Assembly (NCBI GenBank): GCA_045628865.1
Contig: JAZQQB010000071.1
Location: forward strand, 62,001-126,000
DNA length: 64,000 nt
From: JAZQQB01 sp045628865
GTDB lineage: Bacteria; Bacillota; Clostridia; Lachnospirales; Lachnospiraceae
Direction: 5' to 3'
Shown: in pieces, positions 9,838-18,088 of the stretch
Position numbering within the stretch: position 1 is the stretch's first letter
Layout of the letters: each line of letters begins with the position of its first letter
The notes under the pieces: generated by a model
Databases searched by the model: none
Seen by the model: only the letters and a program-made list of their open reading frames with translations
What the model was told of the DNA's origin: nothing
Position numbers and translations under genes: made by a program

Positions 9838-9906
9838 AAAACTCCTAGTGAATGCATCAAGGTAGATTTCAAAAGTCCTTGAGCAGAATCTGGGAGTTTA
9901 TTGTTT
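9838..9906 (+). terminator. Long near-symmetrical hairpin after the exported-protein run
   Basis: AAACTCC (9839-9845) pairs with GGAGTTT (9893-9899). Inside it TGC and TCAAGG pair with CCTTGA and GCA, leaving a four-by-four internal loop. The stem is followed by ATTGTTTG. It probably ends transcription of the 2410-9764 run, although a structured small RNA is possible. Confidence 0.55.
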
Positions 9907-9950
9907 GAGGAAAAGAAGAATATATTTCGCAGGACGAAATGGAGGTTATT

Positions 9951-10370
9951 ATGAAGTTAAGTGAGATTGAATGTAGTGTATCATTAAATGCACAGCAGAA
10001 GGAAACATTAGAAAGAATTCTAAATTACGCCGAAAAGGATCAGGTAGAGATTGAGAATTTAGAGGATTTAAGTGGATACATGGATTACATGGTGAAAAAC
10101 TTAGATCAGTATGATGGTGTATCCAAGATTGTATTAAACATGTTACGTTCTGAAATCAAAAAGGCAGCAACAAGAAGAACAAGAGTAGAAAAAAAGGATG
10201 ATCCAATGAAAAAAACTGCCACAGCCGTTTCAAAGACTGCAGCAGGAACTATCGGACGTGAAGTTGGAAACAATGTTGGCAAGTCACTTGGTGGTAAATT
10301 TGGCAAGCGACTTGGTGGAAATATTGGCGCCGAGCTTGCAAGAAGCATTGTTGGCAACATCATGAAATAA
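9951..10370 (+). CDS. Small protein with C-terminal glycine-zipper-like tail
   Basis: ATG 9951 is preferred to the ATG 12 bases earlier because GGAGG then sits five bases upstream. The product has 139 residues. The N-terminal 75 residues look helical and acidic. The tail is basic, then Gly-rich with regularly spaced glycines (REVGNNVGKSLGGKFGKRLG, NIGAELARSIVG), like glycine-zipper tails and the C-terminal tail of some HerA-like ATPases. There is no signal peptide. It stands alone between the exported-protein run and the reverse-strand acetylation pair. The function is unknown. Confidence 0.65.
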   Translation: MKLSEIECSVSLNAQQKETLERILNYAEKDQVEIENLEDLSGYMDYMVKNLDQYDGVSKIVLNMLRSEIKKAATRRTRVEKKDDPMKKTATAVSKTAAGTIGREVGNNVGKSLGGKFGKRLGGNIGAELARSIVGNIMK

Positions 10371-10383
10371 GTTATAAAAAACA

Positions 10384-11373
10384 TCATTGTGGGAAATACT
10401 GTAAAAGATATTGTCCCATGTAGTGGGTTGCTTTGGCAGCCCCCGAATCATTGAGATGATCTACATCTCGAAAATCAGTACTAAGATCAATCCCTGTTTC
10501 ATCGATCAATTGAAAAAAGTCGATGACAGGGATTTCTTTTTCATCTGCCCAGGCAAATGCCTGCTCATAAAGATGGTGATCATCTAATTCAGAGTAAAAA
10601 GGTGCACGTGCCAAAACAAGAGTGATACCTTCTTTCTTTGTGAGTTCATAAATTTTTTCAAGATATGTAAAATCAACGGTGTCAGTAAGATCCTGGTATG
10701 CATCGGAGCTGATGCATGGCTGGATTTTTTCCAAAGGAGTTACCTCGCTGGATGCATAATAGCCGTAATCATCATATTCCTTGGATGGATGTATCATCAG
10801 ACGAAAGAGTTCCTTGCAGTCATAGGTTCGATTTACATCATTTCGAAATTCCCAAAAGCAGTACGCGTCATAGATGGTCAAGTCTTTAATGGGACCACCG
10901 CTGTTTTTCTTGATATCTCTAAATGCCTTGATCTTGTTAATGGAAAGGTCCGGCAAAATGGTGATGCCGGAGGTATAGTGAAGCTTAAAGTTGGAAACCT
11001 GCTCATCAACGCTGGAAGTGATGGAGTGGATATCCACCACCACAACCTTAGGAGACTGCTTGCGAAGTGCCTCCTTTAAAAGCCAGTAGCTATTTTGATA
11101 GGACTGAGATGAGGTGGCAAGTACCGCACTGTCAATGTTTGTTTCTGATTTTAGGATAGTAGGATCATAGCTGCAGTATACGTGGCTGGTTCCAAGAAAC
11201 AGCACGTCCACAGAATTTCGTGGAAGCGTGAAAAAAAGCGCAGAATGTCTGTCTGGATCTCCCTCCTTTGTTCCCCAGCAAAGAATTGCCAAAGAAATCT
11301 TGGAAAAAAGAAACAGAAATATAATCGTAAAACATATGGTTCTTAAAATGATTTTAATTTTTCGTTTGCTCAT
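10384..11373 (-). CDS. SGNH/AlgJ-like membrane-anchored acetyltransferase partner
   Basis: The chosen start is the ATG at 11373, with AGGAG just upstream; the frame stays open further upstream but that would overlap the MBOAT gene. The product has 329 residues, beginning with a basic stretch and a membrane segment (IILRTICFTIIFLFLFS). The SGNH blocks are visible: VDVLFLGTSHVYCSYDP holds the nucleophile serine, VVVVDIHS is a core strand, and DVDHLNDSGAA near the C-terminus holds the Asp and His of the triad. Proteins of this kind take an acetyl group brought across the membrane by an MBOAT partner and put it on a glycan. The MBOAT gene stops 20 bases upstream on the same strand, so they are co-transcribed. 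Confidence 0.82.
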   Translation of the reverse strand: MSKRKIKIILRTICFTIIFLFLFSKISLAILCWGTKEGDPDRHSALFFTLPRNSVDVLFLGTSHVYCSYDPTILKSETNIDSAVLATSSQSYQNSYWLLKEALRKQSPKVVVVDIHSITSSVDEQVSNFKLHYTSGITILPDLSINKIKAFRDIKKNSGGPIKDLTIYDAYCFWEFRNDVNRTYDCKELFRLMIHPSKEYDDYGYYASSEVTPLEKIQPCISSDAYQDLTDTVDFTYLEKIYELTKKEGITLVLARAPFYSELDDHHLYEQAFAWADEKEIPVIDFFQLIDETGIDLSTDFRDVDHLNDSGAAKATHYMGQYLLQYFPQ

Positions 11374-11392
11374 AAAAACTCCTGGTGATGAC

Positions 11393-12850
11393 CTAGAAAC
11401 TAAAGTAGATAAAGGATGATGCGTCAAATCCAGGTCCATACATACCAAATACAATGATTCCAAATAACAGGAAATAGAGACTGCATGCGCGAAGAACAAA
11501 TCCTCCTTTTTTGTACAAGGCAATAGGGTCTATATGTCGGTAACGCAGAATATCATCAATGAAACAAAATGCCATTGCAACTAGCAATACCATAATGGTG
11601 ATGTTGGTTAGCGATACATTTTGTAAAAATGGTCCAATCCAAACTTCGGTTGGTGTAAAAATTTGTTTGATGATGCCAAAGGCACTTTGAATGCCGTCTG
11701 GTGCAGCGAAAAAGATCCAGGCAAAGTTCACAAGCAAAAAGGTAACACAGGTGTTGACTACTTGCTGGATCATTTTGGGAATGTGTAACAGCTTTACAGC
11801 TTTTTCCCGATAAGGCTTTGTAAGGGCTCCAATAACCTGAAAGCTTCCATGCAGAAGTCCCCACACTAAGAATGCAAGCCCTGTGGGAAGCCACAAGCCG
11901 CTGACCGTAAAGGTGATCATGATGTTTAGAAACTTACGGGCAGTTCCCTTTCGATTACCACCGAGAGGGATATAGATATAATCCTTTAACCAGCTTGAAA
12001 GGCTGATGTGCCATCTTTGCCAGAATTCCTGAATGCTTTGTGATAAATAGGGAACGTTGAAATTCTGCATGCTGTGAAAGCCGTAAGTTCTTGCAAGTCC
12101 CCTTGCAATATAGGAATAGCCGGCAAAATCAAAATAAATCTGGAAAGTATATAAAATGGTGATCACAAAGAGAAATCCACCGCCGTAGGTTTTATAATCT
12201 GCATATACATAAGAAACCACGTAGGAGAGATTGTCAGCAATGAGTACTTTTTCAAAGTATCCAAAAGTCATCATCAAAAGACCATTGTAAATCTCTGTGA
12301 CGGACACGCGAGGACGATTTTTCCAGCCATCAATCTGTTCCAGGAAATCCTTTGGCCGATCAATTGGTCCTGCGATAATGGTTGGGAAAAAGGATAGATA
12401 GATTCCATAATGAAATAGTGAAATGGAATCATCCAGATTGTTTTTATAGGTTTCTATCAAAAAGCTTACCATCTTAAAGGTAAAGAAACTGATTCCGGCA
12501 ATTGCAAAAAAGGAACCGGCGTTTCCAAAAATCAAGTTATTTTTGGCCTCTTCAGAATAAAATTTATGGATGAAAAAGCTTAAATATTTCGATAAGATCA
12601 AGGGAAGTATGGTGATAGCGATTGCAATACCAAGTAACTTTTGGCTTTTGTTTTTGCATAAAAGCTTATGAAATCCGAAGGAAAGAAAGCACATGAAGGT
12701 AAGGATCAGGATGCTTTTTAATCCAAAGGATGCATAGAATACGATATTGGAAAGCAACAAAAGAACAAGTCGCATTTTACCTGGTACGACCTGATATAAA
12801 AAGATGGATATGACAATAAATATTAAAAATATCAGTGATACAAATTGCAT
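11393..12850 (-). CDS. MBOAT O-acyltransferase with altered WHG motif
   Basis: The protein has 485 residues and many membrane helices. Family blocks are present: FFPTIIAGPIDRPKDF (about 154-169), FDFAGYSYIARGL (240-252), FWQRWHISLSSWLKDYIYIP (276-295) and LGGNRKG. The block that usually reads SGLWHGA reads SGLWLPTG here (317-324), so the conserved histidine is replaced by leucine; WGLLHG follows normally. The MBOAT at the window start has the normal motif. The operon with the SGNH gene downstream supports glycan O-acetylation. Whether the motif change abolishes activity cannot be told from sequence. The ribosome site is weak. Confidence 0.85.
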   Translation of the reverse strand: MQFVSLIFLIFIVISIFLYQVVPGKMRLVLLLLSNIVFYASFGLKSILILTFMCFLSFGFHKLLCKNKSQKLLGIAIAITILPLILSKYLSFFIHKFYSEEAKNNLIFGNAGSFFAIAGISFFTFKMVSFLIETYKNNLDDSISLFHYGIYLSFFPTIIAGPIDRPKDFLEQIDGWKNRPRVSVTEIYNGLLMMTFGYFEKVLIADNLSYVVSYVYADYKTYGGGFLFVITILYTFQIYFDFAGYSYIARGLARTYGFHSMQNFNVPYLSQSIQEFWQRWHISLSSWLKDYIYIPLGGNRKGTARKFLNIMITFTVSGLWLPTGLAFLVWGLLHGSFQVIGALTKPYREKAVKLLHIPKMIQQVVNTCVTFLLVNFAWIFFAAPDGIQSAFGIIKQIFTPTEVWIGPFLQNVSLTNITIMVLLVAMAFCFIDDILRYRHIDPIALYKKGGFVLRACSLYFLLFGIIVFGMYGPGFDASSFIYFSF

Positions 12851-12996
12851 GATTGTTGCCTATTACTAACTGTTGTTTGATTTATGTTGCCTAAACGTAG
12901 CCATCATAGCATGAAAATGTGAAGAAAACATGAACAATCAGGCAAAATTATTGTTAACATAAGTGAATGCCCGGATGAAGCTTGATTATGAAATAC

Positions 12997-13044
12997 AAAA
13001 AGAGCTGTTACACAAAATGAGAGGTTTTGTGTAACAGCTCTTTT
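12997..13044. terminator. Strong bidirectional hairpin terminator
   Basis: A 20-base perfect stem begins AAAAGAGCTGTTACACAAAA, has the loop TGAGAGG, and has A-runs and T-runs on the two sides. It could stop transcription from either strand between the HTH gene (13.3-14.1 kb, reverse) and the MBOAT gene. Confidence 0.8.
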
Positions 13045-13338
13045 GCTGTGTGAAAAGAAACTAATCAATCTATTGGGCGAGAATTCACATCACTGAAGAA
13101 CGATAAAATGATGCGATGTCGGATATGTTAGCCCACAGCAAGCGAAGCACTCCTACCTTATCAGATACTTGAGATCACAAACTTTGTTCGCGTCGTTCTG
13201 AATAGGATACGAACCAGACTGCTGGTGTTATTAGAAAACTATCTAAATGTAACAGAAATGTTAGATGTTATTGCAATGCAGGCAAGGCGGTATCATGATA
13301 GCGTGAATGTAGGGTTATTTTCCCAGAATGATTGTGAT
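13045..13338. other. Intergenic stretch with weak secondary structure
   Basis: There is no convincing gene here. AGAACGA near 13096 can pair with TCGTTCT near 13193, and several short palindromes lie between them. A plus-strand frame from 13225 runs into the antisense of the HTH gene and shows no family motif, so I do not call it. Confidence 0.35.
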
Positions 13339-14112
13339 TTACAATTTATCCCTGACACACAGAAGAATGTTCTGGTGATCAGAGGTGTAATCAGCGCATT
13401 TGATGATCTCCATGCAAACAGGTTTATAGGTGTCGTTCATTTTTCTGCGATAGTGAATAGAGGAATCGTGACTTGTAAAACGCATCAGAGTTTTTAGGGC
13501 ATACAGATTGGCGTTTTCCTCAAAATGCTTTACATCATCCGGGTGAATATATTCATAGTCGATAAAAAGCTGAAACCAATTGGCAATCAAATATGTTTTT
13601 TCTTCTGGAAGCAGATCCCATTCAGCATTTTTGACATAAACAGGTTCATAGACTCCAGTGGTGAGATTCACCTTTAGAATCTTGTAATAGCAGATACTGA
13701 TCTGACTGACTGCTTCCATCAGTGCTGCCTTTGAAAAAATCTTTTTTGTTTGTTCCGGATCATCATTTATCAGACCATTTACAAAGGAATTTAATAGATA
13801 CTGGTTGCTTTCAGACAGCTGAAAGATTTTTTCGATGATGGATAAGATCATACTGTCCTCCGGAATCAGGTCGCAAAGCTGAAACAGCATTTTTCTAAGG
13901 TAGACACAAATCTGAAAAACCATCTCCATGTTTTTGGCTAAGGCGTCAGTATCTCCTGCTAGAAATCGTTTGTAGGAGGATGGCGAGATTCCTAACTTTT
14001 CTGCTAAATCGTCAATGGTATCTTTAGGTTTTTTGGAATTGCGTTTTTCCTCTAGCATGGAAATGATCATATGTGCATCAAAAGAATGGCGATTGTCGTT
14101 GAAGTTTGGCAT
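13339..14112 (-). CDS. HTH regulator with C-terminal PAS-like sensory domain
   Basis: The protein has 257 residues with AGGAG ahead of the ATG. Residues about 30-75 form a helix-turn-helix of the XRE or phage-repressor type (TIDDLAEKLGISPSSYKRFL). A helical linker follows, and then a C-terminal domain at about 150-257 (CYYKILKVNLTTGVYEPVY, YEYIHPDDVKHF, SIHYRRKMNDTYKPVCME). That domain is also found in the sensor at 45.6 kb (SYTKILKVDLTNDTYEEL, YIHYRR) and in weaker form in the degenerate GGDEF protein at 51.3 kb. It therefore looks like a ligand-sensing transcription factor. Its upstream region carries 0A-like boxes (14158-14196). The target genes are unknown; the neighbouring glycosyltransferase genes are candidates. 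Confidence 0.7.
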   Translation of the reverse strand: MPNFNDNRHSFDAHMIISMLEEKRNSKKPKDTIDDLAEKLGISPSSYKRFLAGDTDALAKNMEMVFQICVYLRKMLFQLCDLIPEDSMILSIIEKIFQLSESNQYLLNSFVNGLINDDPEQTKKIFSKAALMEAVSQISICYYKILKVNLTTGVYEPVYVKNAEWDLLPEEKTYLIANWFQLFIDYEYIHPDDVKHFEENANLYALKTLMRFTSHDSSIHYRRKMNDTYKPVCMEIIKCADYTSDHQNILLCVRDKL

Positions 14113-14157
14113 GGTGTTTGCTCCTTTTGAAAAAAGTATTAAAATAGGACAAAATAA

Positions 14158-14196
14158 TGTCGATGATTGTCGATATAGCGTGCAAAAAGTGTCAAA
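14158..14196. promoter_or_regulatory. Cluster of 0A-like boxes
   Basis: TGTCGAT occurs at 14158 and 14168 and TGTCAAA at 14190. The Spo0A box consensus is TGNCGAA or TGTCRAA. The 22-base step between the last two equals the spacing of the two perfect boxes upstream of the Spo0A-C gene at 22660. The cluster lies just upstream of the HTH regulator on the reverse strand. This is a weak, spacing-supported inference. Confidence 0.35.
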
Positions 14197-14242
14197 ATAA
14201 TATTTATTTCCTAAGCCAAAAATATATAATAATATCTATCAG

Positions 14243-14396
14243 CAGTCAAGAAGAAAAAAATATTATTGCATGCTTCGGCAATAATCGTTACTGTCTGGAA
14301 AAAAATTGCTTCTTGACTGTTGAACTAAGAGGAAAAAAAGTGCGCCAGTGGACGGGGTGAAAGTTATTTTTTGCAATGACTTGACCGTCCACTGGC
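14243..14396. other. Two consecutive long stem-loops upstream of a glycosyltransferase
   Basis: CAGTCAAGAAG (14243-14253) pairs with CTTCTTGACTG (14309-14319) and encloses ATTATTGC / GCAATAAT. Next, GCCAGTGGACGG (14344-14355) pairs perfectly with CCGTCCACTGGC (14385-14396). Neither is followed by a clean T-run. They lie ahead of the promoter at 14422. They could be a non-coding RNA, a processing site or operator palindromes; I do not recognise a riboswitch class. Confidence 0.5.
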
Positions 14397-14421
14397 ATGT
14401 TTGCTTTGTCCCATTATTCTC

Positions 14422-14450
14422 TTGAAATAATTATAGAATCAAGGTATCAT
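14422..14450 (+). promoter_or_regulatory. Sigma-A promoter for glycosyltransferase run
   Basis: TTGAAA (14422-14427), a 17-base spacer, then TATCAT (14445-14450), ahead of the gene at 14516. Confidence 0.55.
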
Positions 14451-14515
14451 TATTCTGTATGAAGAAAGACTAAATAGAGAATTCTGTTTGTGGAATTAAG
14501 AAAGGTAATAAAGTT

Positions 14516-15466
14516 ATGGATAAGATAGCAGTTTTGATTCCTTGCTACAATGAAGAGAAGACAATTGGAAAGGTAGTGAAGGATACCCTGGCAGCATTGC
14601 CAGAGGCTACTATTTATGTATATGACAACAACTCAAAGGACAATACAGTTGAGATTGCTAAGGAAGCTGGTGCAGTAGTTCGTTACGAGCATATGCAGGG
14701 TAAAGGTAATGTAATTCGCCGTATGTTTCGTGAGATTGATGCAGAGTGCTATATCATGATTGATGGAGATGATACTTATCCATTAGAGTTTGCACCTGAA
14801 ATGGCGCAGAAGGTTTTGGAGGAAGGCTCTGATATGGTAGTGGGTGATCGTTTATCCTCCACCTATTTCACAGAGAATAAGAGACCGTTTCATAATTTTG
14901 GAAATAGCATGGTAAGAGCTTCTATCAATAAATTGTTTCATTCTGATATCAAAGATATCATGACTGGTTACAGAGCTTTTAGCTATGATTTTGTAAAGAC
15001 ATTTCCTGTGTTATCTGCAGGTTTTGAAATAGAAACAGAAATGACGATCCACGCAGTTTACCACAAGATGCAGGTGGACAATGTGATCGTAGAATATCGT
15101 GACAGACCGGAAGGTAGTGTATCGAAGTTAAACACCTATTCAGATGGTTTTAAGGTGTTAAATACCATCATTAAGATGTTTCGTTTGTACAAGCCAATGA
15201 GCTTTTTCTCGATCATTGCAGCTATCTTGACAGCACTGTCAGTAGGTTTTTTGATCCCTGTATTGGTAGATTATGCCCGCACCGGTTTGGTAGAGCGTTT
15301 CCCTACTTTAATTGTTTGCTGCTTTGTTGAGATTGCCGCACTGCAGGCACTTTTTACCGGCCTGACCCTGCACAATCAGGGCGAGAAGGACCGAAGAACC
15401 TTTGAGTATCGGAGAAATCGTGTGTATCGGGATTTCAAGGAGCAGCTGGATAGAAAGAGACAGTAG
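14516..15466 (+). CDS. GT2 glycosyltransferase with two C-terminal membrane helices
   Basis: The protein has 316 residues. The GT-A fold of family 2 is clear: IAVLIPCYNEEKTIGKVV at the N-terminus, VYDNNSKDNT, the DGDD metal/nucleotide motif in YIMIDGDDTYPLEFAP, and DIMTGYRAFSYDF. Two hydrophobic helices (about 230-250 and 263-285) sit near the end, as in polyprenyl-phosphate-sugar synthases of the DPM1 or GtrB kind. It probably makes a lipid-linked sugar on the inner face of the membrane, used to decorate a glycan. It is the first gene of a three-gene run with the acyltransferase and the GT2 gene that follow. The donor sugar is not known. Confidence 0.85.
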   Translation: MDKIAVLIPCYNEEKTIGKVVKDTLAALPEATIYVYDNNSKDNTVEIAKEAGAVVRYEHMQGKGNVIRRMFREIDAECYIMIDGDDTYPLEFAPEMAQKVLEEGSDMVVGDRLSSTYFTENKRPFHNFGNSMVRASINKLFHSDIKDIMTGYRAFSYDFVKTFPVLSAGFEIETEMTIHAVYHKMQVDNVIVEYRDRPEGSVSKLNTYSDGFKVLNTIIKMFRLYKPMSFFSIIAAILTALSVGFLIPVLVDYARTGLVERFPTLIVCCFVEIAALQALFTGLTLHNQGEKDRRTFEYRRNRVYRDFKEQLDRKRQ

Positions 15467-15475
15467 GGAGGAAAT

Positions 15476-16027
15476 ATGGCGAATTGGTATAAGCTTTTGA
15501 TGAAATGCATGCATATACAATATGGAAAGAATCTGAAATTAAAAGGTGTGCCTGTGATTTTTAATAAGAAGGATGCGAAGCTTTCCATTGGTTCAGATGT
15601 GACCGTGAAGAGCTCTTTTTTATCAAACCTTGTTGGATTATATCAAAGGACCATTATTGTGACTCGTACCAGGGATGCCAGCATTGTGATTGGGGATCAT
15701 GTTGGAATCAGCGGAGCCACCATTTATGCAAGAGAATCCATTGAGATTGGGGAGAATACCTGTATCGGTGGAAATTGCAAAATCTTGGATAATGATTTTC
15801 ATCCAATGGAGATTGAGGCAAGAAATGCTGATGTGAAAGAAAAGATTGGAACGAAGCCAGTGGTGATTGGTAAGAATTGTTTTATAGGTTGTAATACCTT
15901 AATCTTAAAGGGAACTGTTCTTGGAGATGGCTGCGTAGTTGGCGCCGGGGCTGTGGTTTCTGGAAGATTTCCAGAAAACAGCGTAATTGCAGGAAATCCA
16001 GCGAAGGTTATTAGGACACTGGAGTAG
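15476..16027 (+). CDS. Hexapeptide-repeat (LbH) acyltransferase
   Basis: The protein has 183 residues; GGGAGG lies four bases before the start. Left-handed beta-helix hexapeptides run through the C-terminal two thirds (IVIGDHVGISGATIYARESI, IEIGENTCIGGNCKI, VVIGKNCFIGCNTLILKGTV, GCVVGAGAVVSG), ending with the usual VIAGNPAKVIR. The histidine in LDNDFHPME is in the place of the catalytic base of maltose/galactoside acetyltransferases. It probably O-acetylates a sugar of the surface glycan, fitting its place between two glycosyltransferases, nine bases after the first. Confidence 0.85.
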   Translation: MANWYKLLMKCMHIQYGKNLKLKGVPVIFNKKDAKLSIGSDVTVKSSFLSNLVGLYQRTIIVTRTRDASIVIGDHVGISGATIYARESIEIGENTCIGGNCKILDNDFHPMEIEARNADVKEKIGTKPVVIGKNCFIGCNTLILKGTVLGDGCVVGAGAVVSGRFPENSVIAGNPAKVIRTLE

Positions 16028-16105
16028 AACTGGGATGTGTTTTGGGTGCGTGCTGGTGTGAATCCAGGAAGAATTGGAACATATGCCGGAGTAGGGGATT
16101 GTAAT

Positions 16106-17008
16106 ATGGAGAATAAACGTGTGAAAGCAGCAGTGATGTTGACATGTTTTAATAGAAAAGAGAAAACTGTGAATTGCATAAGGACAATCGTAGAAGGAAA
16201 TCCAGAAATGGACTTCCTTTTCATTGTTGCAGATGATGCAAGCACAGATGGTACCAAAGCGGCTTTACAAAAACTTCCTTATGAGATTGTTGTTTTAGAT
16301 GGAAACGGAAGCCTTTTTTGGAACGGCGGAATGAGAATGAGTCTTTCTTATGCCCTAAAGATGGATGGAAGGGATTCTTTTGATTGTTTCATGCTGGTAA
16401 ATGACGATGTTTCTTTTTTGCCAGGAACAATCACTTCTTTATATAAGAGAATGTGTGCATATGGACCTTGCGTTGGTACTGGTGCCATGCGGACAGAAGT
16501 TGATTCTACGCAGGTGGAAATTGATCCTATGCAGGCGGAAATCGATTCTATGCAGGCAGAAGTTGGTGTGATGACCTATGGTGGTATTCGAAGAACTTCC
16601 AAGTTTTTTGTGAAGTATGAGCATATCAAACCATCGGATGAGATTGTGACTTGTGATAGCTTTAATGGAAACTGTGTGATTTTGCCTGCTGATATTTTTA
16701 TAAAGATTGGAAATCTGGATCCGAAATATGTTCATAGCATGAGTGATTTCGATTATGGATTTATGGTGACAAAGGCAGGAATTCCAATTATCAATTCTAA
16801 GGAATATACAGGAATCTGCAGTGACAATGAGGTAACGAATTCCTGGAGAGATGCTAGTCTTCCAAGAAAGAAACGTCTTGCTTTAAAGAATAGTCCTAAG
16901 GGGCTTCCAACAGGAGACTGGTTCCATTTTGTACGAAAGAATTATGGATTCGTTTCAGCTGTGTATCATTTTTTGACACCATATGTGAGAATTTTGATTG
17001 GAAAGTAA
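16106..17008 (+). CDS. GT2 glycosyltransferase with a short in-frame tandem repeat
   Basis: I chose ATG 16106, which follows TAGGGGATT; an upstream in-frame ATG would add 23 unlikely residues. The product has about 300 residues. Family 2 motifs are AVMLTCFNRKEKTVNCI, VADDASTDGT and the NDDVSF metal site; WNGGMRMSL and MSDFDYGFMVTKAG match rhamnosyltransferase-like members. Residues 131-151 are three imperfect 7-residue units, EVDSTQV, EIDPMQA and EIDSMQA, encoded by a 21-base tandem repeat at 16496-16558, which looks like a recent expansion in a surface loop. It is the last gene of the three-gene run starting at 14516. Confidence 0.82.
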   Translation: MENKRVKAAVMLTCFNRKEKTVNCIRTIVEGNPEMDFLFIVADDASTDGTKAALQKLPYEIVVLDGNGSLFWNGGMRMSLSYALKMDGRDSFDCFMLVNDDVSFLPGTITSLYKRMCAYGPCVGTGAMRTEVDSTQVEIDPMQAEIDSMQAEVGVMTYGGIRRTSKFFVKYEHIKPSDEIVTCDSFNGNCVILPADIFIKIGNLDPKYVHSMSDFDYGFMVTKAGIPIINSKEYTGICSDNEVTNSWRDASLPRKKRLALKNSPKGLPTGDWFHFVRKNYGFVSAVYHFLTPYVRILIGK

Positions 17009-17054
17009 TGGAGTCTGGGCACGTTTTTGAATTGAGAATCTTTTGGGAATTGAC

Positions 17055-17930
17055 TTAGGTTAAATAGTGTTTAATGGTGGAATCAATTAGTTTTTGACTA
17101 GGCATGGCTTTTTTATCTTCGAAGGTAAGAATCAAATTGATTCCAGGGTAGTAGCCAGCCGATTCATAGTGTCTAATGCGATCCATGTTGGTGGAAACGT
17201 AGGAAGGATCATCCATTTTTCCAAGGTGTTCCCAAAGAAATACCTGGCGAGTTCTTTTGTTCATAACCATGAAATCGGGATGAAAGGTCTTATTAATAGA
17301 TTGTATATATAGCGGACATTCGTATCTGTAAGGGATTCCTTCCTTAAAAAGAGTGTCCGCTATAATTCGTTCAGATTTAGATTGGACACGTTCGCCTCGA
17401 GCTGTATAGTGTTCGGGATCATCTGTTGAAAAGACTCTTGTGGGATAAGCAAAGGATTCCCATTCGTTGGCGTATTGATCAAAGGGGCTTGTGATAGGTG
17501 TGGTCATACATTGTTTGGCTGGTGGCAGGGAGTAGAAAATATGATTAAGAGATAGTTTTTCCTCAGCTTTTTGGAATTTTTCGATTTTGGATAGAAGCTT
17601 CTTAGCGCGATTAAGAACCTGCAAGTCGTAGTCTTTTTGTGCGAGTTGTTTGATGAATGAAGTGTTGGATATCGGGATATATTTGATCTCGCCTGACTTG
17701 GTGGCGGCTTTGGTTGGCGCACCAGGACAGTGATAATATTCGAAATGATTTCTGCTGTGACGTGTTTGTAATGATCCTTCAGGAAACTTATCTAAGTATT
17801 TTATTTTATCTAGAATGATAGATTTAAGAATTTGTTTTTCTTTTTCTAGAAAAATATTAAGAGACTCGAAAATCAAGGCTTCTTGAGCATTTTTTTGTTG
17901 GTTTGATGAGTTTTTTTGCTTTTTTGTCAT
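17055..17930 (-). CDS. PD-(D/E)XK-nuclease-like protein of unknown role
   Basis: The protein has 291 residues with TAGGAGG upstream. The basic, Lys/Gln-rich N-terminus leads into a helical domain containing FPEGSLQTRHSRNHFEYY. Residues about 175-275 carry a restriction-endonuclease-like core: VQSKSERIIADTLF gives the first acidic residue, RYECPL and FHPDFMVM give the PDF aspartate, and VFLWEHLGKMDD gives the E-x-h position, followed by INLILTFED. From memory, similar proteins occur in several copies in Clostridia genomes and have no assigned function. The gene is transcribed away from the palindrome array at 18089-18459, and its start is less than 160 bases from it. Nuclease activity is an inference from motifs. 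Confidence 0.6.
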   Translation of the reverse strand: MTKKQKNSSNQQKNAQEALIFESLNIFLEKEKQILKSIILDKIKYLDKFPEGSLQTRHSRNHFEYYHCPGAPTKAATKSGEIKYIPISNTSFIKQLAQKDYDLQVLNRAKKLLSKIEKFQKAEEKLSLNHIFYSLPPAKQCMTTPITSPFDQYANEWESFAYPTRVFSTDDPEHYTARGERVQSKSERIIADTLFKEGIPYRYECPLYIQSINKTFHPDFMVMNKRTRQVFLWEHLGKMDDPSYVSTNMDRIRHYESAGYYPGINLILTFEDKKAMPSQKLIDSTIKHYLT

Positions 17931-17974
17931 AATGGACCTCCTAAATATAATTTGGTTTTGTGTTTTGGATCACA

Positions 17975-18071
17975 GAAATGCGCAGATGAAAATGTCAGGC
18001 AAGCTAAAGCGCATTTCGCAGCAAGAACGCTGAAGGCGTTCTTGAATGGCCTGATTTCCAGATTTTTCTGG
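17975..18071. other. Structured element with possible pseudoknot
   Basis: GAAATGCGC (17975-17983) pairs with GCGCATTTC (18009-18017). TCAGGC (17995-18000), inside that loop, pairs with GCCTGA (18049-18054). AAGAACGC (18023-18030) / GCGTTCTT (18036-18043) forms a hairpin between them, and CCAGA/TCTGG follows. The A-B-A'-C-C'-B' order is that of a pseudoknot. It lies between the nuclease-like gene and the palindrome array. It has no match to an RNA class I know. Confidence 0.45.
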
Positions 18072-18088
18072 GTTCTTATTTTGGGTAT

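Noticed and set aside
13225..13497. Plus-strand frame of 90 codons
   Set aside because: Half of it is antisense to the HTH regulator and it shows no family motif.
14243..14396. c-di-GMP riboswitch upstream of the glycosyltransferase
   Set aside because: The conserved core of GEMM riboswitches is not present.
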